Part shown: piece after piece, positions 33,396-43,830 of the stretch
How positions within the stretch are numbered: the stretch's first letter is position 1
Layout of the letters: each line of letters opens with the position of its first letter
Translations under genes and position numbers: made by a program
Assembly: GCA_023398955.1 (NCBI GenBank)
Contig: JAEWRL010000144.1
Coordinates: 193,339-257,338, forward strand
Source: Pseudomonadota bacterium
Lineage (GTDB): Bacteria > Myxococcota_A > Polyangia > Polyangiales > Polyangiaceae
Reading direction: 5' to 3'
DNA: 64,000 nt
The notes under the pieces: generated by a model
What the model was told of the DNA's origin: nothing
Databases searched by the model: none
The model's input: the letters and a program-made list of their open reading frames with translations, nothing else

Positions 33396-33866
33396 GTGAA
33401 GCTCCCACGGCGCGCGATATTGCTAGTGGCCGGCCTAGTAGCAGTAGGCTGTCTTTCCCCGACACTGCCATTGCCGCCACCAACGCGGCCTGGTGTGGAG
33501 GGCCCGGACGCGCAGGGCAACGTCGTTCTGACCGGCTCGGAGTCTCCGCGGGTCGCGGTCATTGCGGAGAATCTGGAGACGGGTGACATTCGCGGCCAAC
33601 GAACGGGCTCCGACGGCAGGTACGAGATCACCATTCGGGCCGCGGTCGGCGACGAGATGGCCCTCTATTATCAGCGCGGGGTCGAGACGAGCGACGTGAC
33701 TTTCTTCACGATTCGTGGCTCGAGCGCGGTACTCGACGACGGACGCGGGGGCAGCGCGGGAGCAGCAGGCGAGCAGCAGGGTGCCGGGGCAGGGGGTGCC
33801 GGGGCAGGGGGTGCCCATTCCGATGGCATTGCGGGAGCCTCCGCTGGCGCGTTGGACGGCGGTTGA
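33396..33866 (+). CDS. Small lipoprotein with carboxypeptidase-regulatory-like domain (156 aa)
   Basis: The GTG start gives MKLPRRAILLVAGLVAVGCL with a clean lipobox (AVGC). A beta-rich unit follows (RVAVIAENLETGDIRGQRTG, then SDGRYEITI), the pattern of carboxypeptidase-D regulatory-like folds. The C-terminal ~45 residues are a Gly/Ala-rich tail (GAGAGGAGAGGAHSDG) made by repeats GGGGCAGGGGGTGCC-like in DNA. It is probably an outer-membrane or surface lipoprotein of the myxobacterial low-complexity type. It ends ten bases from rimO, convergent. Confidence 0.65.
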   Translation: MKLPRRAILLVAGLVAVGCLSPTLPLPPPTRPGVEGPDAQGNVVLTGSESPRVAVIAENLETGDIRGQRTGSDGRYEITIRAAVGDEMALYYQRGVETSDVTFFTIRGSSAVLDDGRGGSAGAAGEQQGAGAGGAGAGGAHSDGIAGASAGALDGG

Positions 33867-33875
33867 GGCCCGGGC

Positions 33876-35294
33876 CTAGGCGAGCGTCCTCAGGCTCACT
33901 CGACCGGCGCGACGCCGGACGGTGTTTGACACGGCGCAGCTTGGGGGGGTGGCGGCCCGAGTAGGATCGTCCACCTCGACGACGAGGTCGTAGTCGGAGG
34001 CTTGCGTGACGGTGGCCATGTGGATCTCACCGGGCTGGACTGGGCCTCCCGAGATGAACACGCACCCATCTATGCCAGGGGCTTGACCTGCATGCCGGCC
34101 TACCATCACCAGTTCGCTCTCCTCGCTGAGCCCCTCGACGAGGATCTCCAACTGCGTGCCAATGAGCGCCTTGTTCTTGCGCTTGCTGATCCGTCTCTGC
34201 GTCTCGGAAAGCTTGCGAGCGCGCGCATTGGCTACTCTCGGCGAGACCTTGTTCGGTAGAGCGTGGCTTCGTGTCTCTGCCTCGTCCGAGTAGCGGAAAA
34301 CGCCAACACGATCGAGCTCGGCCCACCGCAGGAACTGGAGCAGCTCTTCGAACTCCTCCTCAGTCTCCCCCGGGTGTCCGACGATGAACGCGGACCGGAA
34401 CACGAGGCCGGGAACACGCGCTCGCAAGTGCTCGACGAGCCCCCGCAGACGACCGCCACCATGCCCGCGGCGCATGCGTCGCAGCATGGATTCGGCGGCG
34501 TGCTGGAGGGGCATGTCGATGTAGGGGAGGACGCGCGGGTGCTGCGCAAAGAGCTCGACGAGCTGCGCATCGAGCTGCTCCGGGTATAGGTAGTGGACAC
34601 GGACCCAGCGAATCCCCCGCACGTTTGCGGCACGCTCCACCAACTCGGCCAGTGTCCCTCCACTTCCCTTCGCGTCTCGCCCAAAGGCGACCGTGTCCTG
34701 GGACACGAGGTTGACCTCCAGCACACCCGAGGCGGCGAGCTGCTCGATTTCGCGCACGACGTCGTCCACCTGCCGGGAGCGCTGACGCCCGCGCAGCTTC
34801 GGGATTACGCAGAAGGAGCAGGTCCGATTGCAGCCCTCAGCGATCTTCACGTAAGCGCTGGCGCCGCGGGTGCTGAGGGTGCGCGGATCCGTGGAGCGTA
34901 CTATCCAACTCGCAGGATTGCCCACCAATACCCGGGCAGCGTCTCCCTGGAGGACCCGCTCAAGCTTGAGCATGTCGCTCGAGCCCAGGAAGTGATCGAC
35001 CTCTGGCATGCCGTCTGCCAGCTCCTCGGGGTAGCGCTGGCTCAAGCAGCCGGTCACGACAAGCCGCTCGCAGCGACCCGCTGTCTTCAGCCGAGCGAGG
35101 TCCAAGATGGTCTCGATCGATTCCTCCTTGGCCTCCTCGATGAAACCGCAAGTGTTCACGACGATCACCTCAGCCTTCGAAGGATCTCGAACGTGCTGAT
35201 AACCAGCGCGCTGGGCGACCCCGAGCATCACCTCGCTGTCGACGCGGTTCTTCGGGCAGCCAAGGCTGACGAAATGGATGGTGCGATCCGGCAT
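33876..35294 (-). CDS. rimO: Ribosomal protein S12 methylthiotransferase RimO
   Basis: At 472 residues with all hallmarks: an N-terminal MTTase domain with three cluster Cys (SLGCPKN, VNTCGFIEEAKEES, VTGCLSQRY), the radical-SAM motif GCNRTCSFCVIP (CxxxCxxC), and a C-terminal TRAM-like strand region. It methylthiolates Asp on protein S12. The GFIEEAKEES segment distinguishes RimO from MiaB. It lies 38 bases downstream of carA and may be read with carA-pyrC. Confidence 0.93.
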   Translation of the reverse strand: MPDRTIHFVSLGCPKNRVDSEVMLGVAQRAGYQHVRDPSKAEVIVVNTCGFIEEAKEESIETILDLARLKTAGRCERLVVTGCLSQRYPEELADGMPEVDHFLGSSDMLKLERVLQGDAARVLVGNPASWIVRSTDPRTLSTRGASAYVKIAEGCNRTCSFCVIPKLRGRQRSRQVDDVVREIEQLAASGVLEVNLVSQDTVAFGRDAKGSGGTLAELVERAANVRGIRWVRVHYLYPEQLDAQLVELFAQHPRVLPYIDMPLQHAAESMLRRMRRGHGGGRLRGLVEHLRARVPGLVFRSAFIVGHPGETEEEFEELLQFLRWAELDRVGVFRYSDEAETRSHALPNKVSPRVANARARKLSETQRRISKRKNKALIGTQLEILVEGLSEESELVMVGRHAGQAPGIDGCVFISGGPVQPGEIHMATVTQASDYDLVVEVDDPTRAATPPSCAVSNTVRRRAGRVSLRTLA

Positions 35295-35332
35295 GGTGCT
35301 GGCCTCGAGCTGCGAGCCGCAATGGGGAGCGT

Positions 35333-36463
35333 CTATTTGGCGCGCATCATCGCGCGCTTGAACCGATCGAACAGGTACACCGCGTCATGGGGCCCGGCCG
35401 CCGCTTCCGGATGGAATTGGACACTGAACGCCTGAGCATCCGCTACGGCGAGGCCTTCGCTCGTTCCATCGTTCAGGTGCAAATGAGTCGTCTCGGCGCG
35501 CCCGCCCAGCGAGTCGACGTCCACGACGAAACCGTGATTCTGCGTGGTGATTTCGACGCGGCTGGTGGCGAGATCCTTGACGGGCTGATTGAGGCCACGA
35601 TGACCAAACTTCAACTTGTAGGTCTTGGCGCCTAGGGCTAGCGCCAACAGCTGGTGCCCGAGGCAGATGCCGAACAGCGGCCGCTTGCCCACGAGTTGCT
35701 CGATCGTCTTCACGGCATAGCCCACGGCCGCGGGATCCCCGGGACCGCTGGACAGAAAGATGCCGTCGGGGTTCAGCGCCAAGATCTCGTCGGCGGGGGT
35801 TGTTGCCGGCACCGCCACGACTTCGCATCCGATATCGACGAGGCAGCGTAGGATGTTGCGCTTGGCCCCGAAGTCCATCGCTACGACGCGGAGGTGGGGC
35901 TCCAGAGGCGCAGGTTCCGGTGAAGTGACGGACCACGTGTCGCGCGACTCCGAGAACCGGTACAAGGCTTTCGGCGTCACTTGAGCGACCAGATCCAGCC
36001 CTTCCATGCTGGGGGTGCTGCGCGCACGCTCCACCAACACTTCCGGAGCCTCGGTCCCGATGCAGCCATTCTGGGCGCCCCTGTCTCGGATGATTCGTGT
36101 CAGTCGGCGGGTATCCACCCCGCCGATCGCGACCACGTTGTGTGCTTTGAGGTACTCATCGAGCGACTGCTCGCTCCGCCAACTCGACGGCATCGCGCTC
36201 GGGTCTCTCATCACGAACCCCGCAACCCGGGGACGGTCGTCCACACTCTCTGCATCAGCGGCATTGACGCCCGTGTTGCCGATCTGTGGAGCCGTCATCG
36301 TCACGATCTGACCGGTGTACGAAGGGTCGGTGAGCACCTCCTGATACCCGGTCATTCCTGTGGTGAAGACCACTTCTCCGCATGCCGATGCCTCGGCGCC
36401 GAAAACGAATCCACTGAAAAGGGTGCCGTCGGCCAAGGCTAGCGTGGCGGCTCTTCCGCTCAT
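35333..36463 (-). CDS. carA: Carbamoyl-phosphate synthase small subunit
   Basis: At 376 residues it has the N-terminal CPSase-small domain (LALADGTLFSGFVFGAEAS, TGMTGYQEVLTDPSY) and a class I glutaminase. The catalytic Cys is in LFGICLGHQLLALA, and the His/Glu are in AFSVQFHPEAAAGP. It makes ammonia for carbamoyl-phosphate with CarB, which is not in the window. The start overlaps the pyrC stop by 4 bases, so the two are coupled in a pyrimidine operon. Confidence 0.95.
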   Translation of the reverse strand: MSGRAATLALADGTLFSGFVFGAEASACGEVVFTTGMTGYQEVLTDPSYTGQIVTMTAPQIGNTGVNAADAESVDDRPRVAGFVMRDPSAMPSSWRSEQSLDEYLKAHNVVAIGGVDTRRLTRIIRDRGAQNGCIGTEAPEVLVERARSTPSMEGLDLVAQVTPKALYRFSESRDTWSVTSPEPAPLEPHLRVVAMDFGAKRNILRCLVDIGCEVVAVPATTPADEILALNPDGIFLSSGPGDPAAVGYAVKTIEQLVGKRPLFGICLGHQLLALALGAKTYKLKFGHRGLNQPVKDLATSRVEITTQNHGFVVDVDSLGGRAETTHLHLNDGTSEGLAVADAQAFSVQFHPEAAAGPHDAVYLFDRFKRAMMRAK

Positions 36464-37767
36464 TCTTCTCCTCCGAGTCCGTCAAAGGCCACGTGGCCTT
36501 CGACTACGGTCATTAGCACTCGCCCCATCAGCTCGCGCTCGAGGAACGGGGTGTTGCGGCTCTTCGAGCGGAACGTGTCCGGATCTGCCCGCCACGCCCG
36601 GTCGGGGTCGACCAGGGTCAGGGCAGCGGTGCTGCCGACTCGCAAACTGGGAGGCTCGAGTCCGACGATGCGAGCGGGCTTCGTGCTCATCACCTCGACG
36701 AGACGTGCCAGGTTCTGCCCGAACAGGCTTCTCACGAGGCCAAAGCAGAGCTCGAGACCAATCATTCCTGGTGAGGCCTCGGAGAACTCACAGTCCTTCT
36801 CGAGCGGCGAGTGGGGCGCGTGGTCCGTCGCAATCGCGTCGACGGTCCCGTCCAACAGAGCGGCTCGGACCTGCTCCAGGTCGTCCACTTCCCGCAGGGG
36901 AGGGTTCACCTTGCAGGCCGTATCATAGCCGATGACGGCTTCGTCCGTCAGCAGGAGGTGGTGAGGGGTGACCTCTGCGGTCACCGCGAGGCCGCGCGCC
37001 TTTGCTTCGCGGACGAGCTGCATGGTTCCAGCGGTAGAAGCATGCGCGACATGGTAGCGTGCCCCGGTATACCCAGCGAGCAGGATGTCGCGGGCGACGA
37101 TAATGTCTTCTGCGATCCGCGGCCAGCCCCGGAGGCCCAACTTGGCCGATATGCTCCCCTCATGCATGTCTGCTCCTGCCGTCAGGGACTCGTCCTCGGC
37201 ATGCTGGATGAGAGGTAGATCGAAGGTCTTGGCGTACTCGAACGCTCGCCGCATGACGGCGCTCGATTGGACACATTTGCCATCGTCGCTCACCGCCACT
37301 ACGCCGGCCTCCTTGAGCTCGGCCATTTCGGTGAGGTGCTGTCCGCGAAGCCCGACGGTGATGGCCCCGATGGGGTGGAGCCGAGTTCCGCGGTGTCGAC
37401 TGGCCGCAGCGACCATGAGCTCCGTCACCGCTCGAGAGTCGTTGACCGGGCTCGTGTTGGGCATCGCGCAAACACTTGCGAAGCCACCAGCTGCGGCGGA
37501 GCTCAGTCCCGAGGCAATGTCCTCCTTGTACTCATGTCCCGGCTCCCGGAAATGCACATGAATGTCGACGAAGGCGGGAAGGACGCAGAGGCCGGCCGCA
37601 TCAATGACCCGGACCCCTTCGGCGAGTCGGAGGTCACCTGCGGCGTTCGGGCCGACCCGGGTGATCCGGCCTCCCTCGACGACGATATCCACCACGGCAT
37701 CCAACTCTACGGTAGGATCCACGGCGCGGGCGCTGCGAATGACGAGGGGAGGCGAGATGGCGGCCAA
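36460..37767 (-). CDS. pyrC: Dihydroorotase
   Basis: Metal-binding blocks of the amidohydrolase class are present: FVDIHVHFREPGHEYKED (about residues 65-82), the strand PLIQHAEDESLT, the His in ARYHVAHASTAG and the catalytic Asp in AIATDHAPHSPLEKD. The length (435 aa) and HVHFREPG fit the type I, PyrC/PyrX-like enzymes. It cyclises carbamoyl-aspartate to dihydroorotate. It is the first gene of the pyrC-carA pair. pyrB is not adjacent; the gene upstream is divergent. Confidence 0.93.
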   Translation of the reverse strand: MAAISPPLVIRSARAVDPTVELDAVVDIVVEGGRITRVGPNAAGDLRLAEGVRVIDAAGLCVLPAFVDIHVHFREPGHEYKEDIASGLSSAAAGGFASVCAMPNTSPVNDSRAVTELMVAAASRHRGTRLHPIGAITVGLRGQHLTEMAELKEAGVVAVSDDGKCVQSSAVMRRAFEYAKTFDLPLIQHAEDESLTAGADMHEGSISAKLGLRGWPRIAEDIIVARDILLAGYTGARYHVAHASTAGTMQLVREAKARGLAVTAEVTPHHLLLTDEAVIGYDTACKVNPPLREVDDLEQVRAALLDGTVDAIATDHAPHSPLEKDCEFSEASPGMIGLELCFGLVRSLFGQNLARLVEVMSTKPARIVGLEPPSLRVGSTAALTLVDPDRAWRADPDTFRSKSRNTPFLERELMGRVLMTVVEGHVAFDGLGGEE

Positions 37768-38026
37768 AGTGGCGGGTAGATAGCACGCAAGCCCCGCCCT
37801 GCACGCTGCTCGCGTTCCCGGAGGCCCCTCTCAGCAATCGTCTGATTGTAGGGCCGATTGGACGGCCACGCTTTGCAAACGCCGAATGACGTTCTTCGAC
37901 GAGCTTCTCGCCCCGCTGCCGAGAGGACGAAGTCACTGGTAAGCGGAGCAAAGTCCCGAAAACTCGCGTGAAGTCGGGAAGAGACGGCGATCCTGTGGGC
38001 ACAGGCGTGATAGGCTCCCGAGCGCC

Positions 38027-41000
38027 ATGGGTGACAATCCGGCAGATAACGACCGTGCCAAGCTTCCGCGACAGGGTTCTCAGAACAGCACCGGGTCGCT
38101 CCCGCCACCGCCTCCGCGGCGCCCTTCCGGGCCACCGCCTTCCAGGGCGGAAGGTAGATCGGCGCCTCCCGCCCCCGTTCGCTCAGGCAAACCGAGTGGA
38201 GCTCCGCCGCCCCCTCCGCGTCCCGGCCCCGCATCGCGCGCGCCGGTGCCGCCGCCATCCCGTCCGGGTGAGAGCAACCCCGACGCGCACTCTGCGGCCG
38301 CTGGAGAACCGCAAGGGTTGCCCAAGCGTCCGCGACCGAAGCCTCCGCGGCGTCCGGATGTGTCATCACGCATCTCGGAGCCACCGACGGTGGAGCTGCC
38401 CGCTCCGGTAGAAGCGGCTGCCGATGCTGCAGCACAGATCGCCGCTCCCGAACCAATCACCGATGCGCCGGTGAACGCGCTGGTGGGGCCCGGCGGAAGT
38501 CCCGACGTCACCCCGATGCCCCGCGCCTCCGCGACCCCGGCTGCGCCGGCCGTCGCCGCCACGCTCACCCCTCGTCCCAGCGGCGCGGTGCCCGCGCCTC
38601 CGCGCGTCGAGAGGCCAAAACTGTCCACGCTGCCGCCTCCGGGGCTTTCCGATCCCGCGCCGTGGGCGGGCCGGGCGCCGGAGGATCCTGAGGCACGGCG
38701 CGCGGTCGAAGCCGAGTTGGGCCGGCAGCTGGAAGAGGCACGCGCCGCGACGATGATCGGTGATCCCAAGGAGTACTCCTTGCGCGAAGCCCGCCAGCTC
38801 ATCGCGGCTTGTGAGCGCGAGCTCGCCCGGCTCGAGACGGCTCCTGGTCGCGCAGAACCCCATCGCAACGCCAGGCTGCACTATGAGATTGCACGGCAGT
38901 ACGAGTTTCCGCTCGCCGACTTGGAAGCCTCGGCGGATCACTACAAGCGGGCCCATTCGGCTTGGGCAGACTTTCTCCCAGCGGTGCGCGGCGCGCGCCG
39001 GGTGATAGCGCGGCAGGGCAATTTCCAGGCTCTGATGCCGCTCTTTGACGCCGAGATCCGTTTGTCTGCCGATCCGAGGGAGCGCGCCCGCTTGTACGTC
39101 GAGAAGGGGCTCGTGCTCGAAGAGCGCTTGGGTCAGGCGCGTGCAGCTCGGGAGGCCTATCGCGCGGCTGTGGCCCAAGACCCGCTGAACCCTGTGGCGC
39201 TTGGGGCACTGGAAGCTGCGGAGCGTGCTGCGGGCGCGTGGGCGGAACGGGATGGTGTCATCGAGAAGCTCGCCAACGTTGTGGGGGCCGACGCGCGGCA
39301 TCGTGCGACGCTCGTGGCCGCGCGAGCGCGCTCCGCGGAGGTTCATCAGCGGGATGAAGCGACTGCTATCGAGCTGTACCGAAGCGCCCTGAACCTCGAT
39401 CCGCACGCCACCGGTGCCCTGCCGGCGCTCAAGAGACTTCTGTATGCGCACAAGCGTTGGGGGGATCTGGTCTCAGCATTGAAGGTCGAGGCACGGCTCG
39501 CGAGCGATCCCCACGTGCGTGCCCTAGCTCTCTATCGCGCTGGTCGTATCGAGAGCGATCGCCTGGGCCAGCTGGACCACGCAATTGTGCTCATGGAGGA
39601 TGCTGTTCGAAGCGCTCCGAGCGACGTCATGATCCTCGAGGCGCTTGCACATCTATACGACCGTGCAGAACGCTACGACGTGCTGGTGCAGGTGTTGGAG
39701 CGGATCGTGACGCTCGGAGCGGCCGTCGCGGACCGCGTCGGAATGCTTCACCGCATCGGCTGGATCCACGAGGAGAAGCTGGGCGATGCGGACGCGGCCA
39801 TTCGTTGGTACGTTGCCGAGCTGGAGATTGATGCCTCGAGCATGCCCGCCTTGCACGCCCTCTCTCGCCTCTATCGCGAGAGGGAGCAGTGGCCTGCTCT
39901 CATCGCCATCCATACCGCAGAGGCAAACGGTGCCTCCGATCCGGTGCGACGGGCCGCCGCCTACGCCAAGGTTGCCGAGCTCTACGAGATGCACTTGCAT
40001 GATGCCGAGCAGGCAGCCGTGCACCATGCTCACGCACTCGGAGTAGAACCGGGATATCCGCCATCCTTTCAGGCTCTTAGTCGCCTGTATACCCAGGCCG
40101 GCAATCATCGTGGCCTCATCGAGCTCTACGAGCGCATGGTAGATCTGGCGGATGATGGCGAGACCAAGATAACGTACCTCTTCAAGATAGGCAGGCTGTA
40201 CGAGGATGCACTCGGCGCTCCTTCGGCAGCGGTGACGGCCTATCGGCGCATCCTTGATGTAGATTCGAAGCATATCGGAGCGCTTCACGCGATTCAACGT
40301 TCGGCGGAGCGCGCGAGCCAATTCAAGGACCTCGTGGAGGCTCTAGAGCTCGAGGCACGCTGTACGGGTGAGCGCAAGCGCGTTGTGGCATTACACCACC
40401 GAGCGGGCGAGGTCCTCGAGCAAGGGCTCAATGATCTGGAAGCGGCGCTCCAACGTTACCGGAAGGTGGTCGAGCTGGATCCGCGTTATGAACCGGCGCT
40501 CGTGAGTCTGGCCCGGTGCTACGACGCGGCAGGCCGTTGGCAGGAGGTCATCGAGGTGTACGAGCAGACGCTCGCCCTCGAGCCGAAGGGGCTCGCTGCT
40601 GCGGCGCTTTGGTACAAGATTGGCGAAGTCTACGACACCCGACTCGGTCGTGAGGATAAGGCGCTGGAGGCCTATAGGAAGGCCGTCGAGCTCGAGCCGG
40701 CGCACTCGCCCTCCGTGCGCGCCCTCGAGCGTTCCCTCGGTGCGGCGGAGCAGTGGCTCGAACTCGTTCGACTCCTCGAGCGCTCGGTGGAGCGCGAGGA
40801 AGACGAGGTCGTCCAGGCGCGTGCCCTCTTCCGGGCCGGGGAGATCTATGAGCATAAGCTGAGCAAGACGGACAAGGCGATGACCTGCTACGATAGTGCT
40901 GTCGCGGCATCGCCTGGGTTTCGCCCGCCGCTCGACGCCCGGGCACGCCTGTTGGCGCAGCAAGGAGCCTGGCAGAAGCTCGTGGATGTCCTCGGTGAGG

Positions 41001-43717
41001 AGGCTGCGCACGCCAAGGAGCCCGACCTTGCCGTGGCGGCTCTACTGCGACAAGCGGAATTGCTGCGTGACGAGCTGGAACAGCCGGAACGAGCGAGCGC
41101 CTCCTTCGAAGCCGCGCTTACGGTTTCTCCCGACCACCTCGGAGCGCTCGTGGCACTGGCAGTGCTCTACGCCGCTGCGGGTAAGCACGAGGAATTGGCG
41201 CGAGTGCTAGCGGCTCAGGTGCGGGTCATGACCGATCCGATGGCACGGATTGCTGCACTGAAAGAGCTCGCACGAGTTCAGGGCCTCCACGATCTCGGCG
41301 GCGAGCAAGCCCAGCATCAGACCTACGCAGCCATACTCAACCTGGCTCCCAGGGATCCCGAGGCCCTCCTGGGCCTGGAGGGGTTGGCGCTCAGGGCCAG
41401 CGACACTCGCTTGCTCGCACAGATCGACGCACAGCTCGTTGATTTGGAGACGGGGGTCCTCGGGGCGGCGTACCGGACTCGGTTGGCCGAGTCTCTGGAA
41501 GCAGCAGGAGAAGAGGCGGCCCTGCGACTCTATCGGGAAGCAATAGAGCTCGATCCCGACAACTTCGCTGCCACTCGTGGCCTGACGCGCCTGGCCCGCC
41601 GTAACGCTGATGCGTCGCAGCTCGAAGCTGCGGCGGAACAAGAGGCGAGGCTAGCGCACGATATGGCATTGGCGGGAACGCTTCTCGTCGAAGCCTCGGC
41701 CCTCCAAGTCAAGGCGGGACAAGGTGAGGCTGCCCTCCGAGCCTTGCGTAGGGCGCTAGAGATCTCGCCAGAGCACGACCTCGCGGCCCGCTCGTTGCGC
41801 GAGCTCATGCTAGTGGCGGGGCGAATCCACGAGTTGATAGACTCGCTCGTCCACGCGGCGCAGGCCACGCCGTCGAAGGAGCGGGCTGCTGTCCTTTGGG
41901 GACAGGTGGCAGAGCTCCAGGCAGAGACGTTACGGGATGTGCCAGCGGCCGTGGCCACCCTGCAGCGGGTGGTGAAACTGGCTCCTGGACACCAGCCGAC
42001 CCTCATGCGGCTTGCTGACCTTTATGCATCGGACGCGCAGTGGGCGGCCGCCGTCGATACACTGAGGCGCGCCTTGCCCACTGCGACCCGCGCTGCGGAC
42101 CAGGCGGCGGTGCAGCTGCGCCTTGCCATCATTCTGCACGACCACCTGTCCGAACCTAAGGCCGCACGAGACGCACTCAATGCGGTTCTCATGGTCGACC
42201 CCGGCAACGCCCAAGCCATCGAGCGACTGTTGGCAATTCAGATAAAGGAGCGCCAATACGATGCTGCTTCGAAGACCGCCCAGCGCCTCGTGGATGCAGC
42301 TCCGGATCAGGAGGTCCGCGCGCGGGCTCTGGGGCATCGGGCTGAGCTGGAGCGGCGCTTGGGGCATACGACGGAAGCGATTGTCTGCTATCGCGAGGCG
42401 GTCGAAGCCGTCGGCTTCGGACAGGTGGCGGAGCGCTTCCGCACGTTCATCGAACAGAAACTGGACGGGGAGGCAGCGAGGTGGGAGGAGTTCGCTCAAG
42501 CCCTGGCCGGCTATCTCGAGAGCGGCGCACCGAGCGGGCGAGCTTCGGAGACCTATTTCGAGCTCGGCCGCGTCATGAGTCGTCACCTCGGCAGGCACGA
42601 GCAGGCGGCGATAGCGTTGGAGCGCGCATTGGCGCAGGATCCGTCGAACGCGGAGCTGCATTCGGAGCTCGCCTCGGCTCTTGAACGCTCCGGTCGCATC
42701 GGCGACGCCATCAGCACTCTGCGCAAGTCGATCCTCGTGGACGTTGGCCGCGTCGAGTCGTGGAGAGAGCTGGCGCGGGCGTTCAGTGTAGCGCAAAGGT
42801 CGGCAGAATCGGTCGCGGCCACCAGCGCCATCGTCGCGCTGGGAGCCGCCTCGGAGCCGGAAACGGCGGCCGTCATGGCGAGCCCTGCACGTGCTGCTTC
42901 CTGCCCGCCCGGAAGCGTCGATCATGGCCTCATCGGCAGCATTGGGGCGCCCGGGGAGTTGGAGACCGCCGTCGCGCTCCTCGCCTCCTTCCATGACGGG
43001 CTCCCCAGGATCTACGGCACCGAGTTCGAGCGCTACGGGTTGACGAGCAGGGACAGGATCGGCGCGCGTGCTCCTCACCCGCTGCGTCAGGTGGTGGACC
43101 GAGTCGCGGCAATCCTCAACCTGCCCGAGGTGGACCTGTTCGTTCATCGCGCCCACCAAGGAGGGGCTTCCATCGAGCTGACGGAGACGCCGTCCATTCT
43201 CGTGCCGGAGGTGGTCGCGAGCTATCCGGAGCCGTACCAGGTCTTTCTCATGGGTCGCGTGATAGTCAACCTGGCACGGCGTATCCAGGTCGTGGATCGG
43301 CTACCGGTGCAGGCGTTGGAGGTGCTCATGACGGCGGCCGCTCGGAATGCCAGTAGCTCCTTCGGTAGTGGGACGGCCGATGAAGAGTATCTGAACGCCC
43401 AGGCCAAGAAGGTGAACAAGTCTTTGCCTTGGGGAAGACGGCGGCCACTCGAGGAAGCAGCAGAGGCATATGTTGCAGAACCGGTGACCGATTTTTCAGC
43501 GTGGAGTCAGGCGGTGCGGACTACGGCAGCGCGCGCGGCGCTTATCGTCTGCGACGATCTGCCGGCAGCCGTCGAGGTGATCCGACGAACCGAAGGGGAT
43601 CTAGCCGGGGCGCAAGGGGAGCTCTTGGCGCGGAGCTCCGCTATGATCGCGGATTTGATGCAATTCTGGGTCAGCGAGGCAGCCTTCGCCGCGCGGCGAC
43701 GCCTCAACCTGTTGTAG
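38027..43717 (+). CDS. Giant TPR-repeat protein with proline-rich head (1896 aa)
   Basis: Residues 1-215 are Pro/Arg-rich and disordered (SLPPPPPRRPSGPPP, APPPPPRPGPASRAP). From about 240 to 1600 there is an almost continuous array of TPR units (for example AIRWYVAELEIDASSMPALH, ALEAYRKAVELEPAHSP). The last ~270 residues form a separate domain (ELETAVALLASFHDGLPRIY, then LVPEVVASYPEPYQVFLMG). No signal peptide or membrane helix is visible, so it is cytoplasmic. Such proteins scaffold large complexes. It starts 259 bases from the divergent pyrC. No named family fits. The proline head resembles that of the PEGA protein at 27490-29991. Confidence 0.85.
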   Translation: MGDNPADNDRAKLPRQGSQNSTGSLPPPPPRRPSGPPPSRAEGRSAPPAPVRSGKPSGAPPPPPRPGPASRAPVPPPSRPGESNPDAHSAAAGEPQGLPKRPRPKPPRRPDVSSRISEPPTVELPAPVEAAADAAAQIAAPEPITDAPVNALVGPGGSPDVTPMPRASATPAAPAVAATLTPRPSGAVPAPPRVERPKLSTLPPPGLSDPAPWAGRAPEDPEARRAVEAELGRQLEEARAATMIGDPKEYSLREARQLIAACERELARLETAPGRAEPHRNARLHYEIARQYEFPLADLEASADHYKRAHSAWADFLPAVRGARRVIARQGNFQALMPLFDAEIRLSADPRERARLYVEKGLVLEERLGQARAAREAYRAAVAQDPLNPVALGALEAAERAAGAWAERDGVIEKLANVVGADARHRATLVAARARSAEVHQRDEATAIELYRSALNLDPHATGALPALKRLLYAHKRWGDLVSALKVEARLASDPHVRALALYRAGRIESDRLGQLDHAIVLMEDAVRSAPSDVMILEALAHLYDRAERYDVLVQVLERIVTLGAAVADRVGMLHRIGWIHEEKLGDADAAIRWYVAELEIDASSMPALHALSRLYREREQWPALIAIHTAEANGASDPVRRAAAYAKVAELYEMHLHDAEQAAVHHAHALGVEPGYPPSFQALSRLYTQAGNHRGLIELYERMVDLADDGETKITYLFKIGRLYEDALGAPSAAVTAYRRILDVDSKHIGALHAIQRSAERASQFKDLVEALELEARCTGERKRVVALHHRAGEVLEQGLNDLEAALQRYRKVVELDPRYEPALVSLARCYDAAGRWQEVIEVYEQTLALEPKGLAAAALWYKIGEVYDTRLGREDKALEAYRKAVELEPAHSPSVRALERSLGAAEQWLELVRLLERSVEREEDEVVQARALFRAGEIYEHKLSKTDKAMTCYDSAVAASPGFRPPLDARARLLAQQGAWQKLVDVLGEEAAHAKEPDLAVAALLRQAELLRDELEQPERASASFEAALTVSPDHLGALVALAVLYAAAGKHEELARVLAAQVRVMTDPMARIAALKELARVQGLHDLGGEQAQHQTYAAILNLAPRDPEALLGLEGLALRASDTRLLAQIDAQLVDLETGVLGAAYRTRLAESLEAAGEEAALRLYREAIELDPDNFAATRGLTRLARRNADASQLEAAAEQEARLAHDMALAGTLLVEASALQVKAGQGEAALRALRRALEISPEHDLAARSLRELMLVAGRIHELIDSLVHAAQATPSKERAAVLWGQVAELQAETLRDVPAAVATLQRVVKLAPGHQPTLMRLADLYASDAQWAAAVDTLRRALPTATRAADQAAVQLRLAIILHDHLSEPKAARDALNAVLMVDPGNAQAIERLLAIQIKERQYDAASKTAQRLVDAAPDQEVRARALGHRAELERRLGHTTEAIVCYREAVEAVGFGQVAERFRTFIEQKLDGEAARWEEFAQALAGYLESGAPSGRASETYFELGRVMSRHLGRHEQAAIALERALAQDPSNAELHSELASALERSGRIGDAISTLRKSILVDVGRVESWRELARAFSVAQRSAESVAATSAIVALGAASEPETAAVMASPARAASCPPGSVDHGLIGSIGAPGELETAVALLASFHDGLPRIYGTEFERYGLTSRDRIGARAPHPLRQVVDRVAAILNLPEVDLFVHRAHQGGASIELTETPSILVPEVVASYPEPYQVFLMGRVIVNLARRIQVVDRLPVQALEVLMTAAARNASSSFGSGTADEEYLNAQAKKVNKSLPWGRRRPLEEAAEAYVAEPVTDFSAWSQAVRTTAARAALIVCDDLPAAVEVIRRTEGDLAGAQGELLARSSAMIADLMQFWVSEAAFAARRRLNLL

Positions 43718-43830
43718 TCGTGTCTTGGGTCGGGCGCGGAGCGCAGGCCGGTGACTCGGAGCGATTGTCGTTGACCATCGTCGCCCGCGGCTTGGCTGCG
43801 TTTGGGCCGACCTGGCGAGGACGCCAAGTC

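Noticed and set aside
33866..33877. Palindrome AGGCCCGGGCCT as terminator between the lipoprotein gene and rimO
   Set aside because: A perfect palindrome with no loop cannot form a stable RNA hairpin, and no T run follows.
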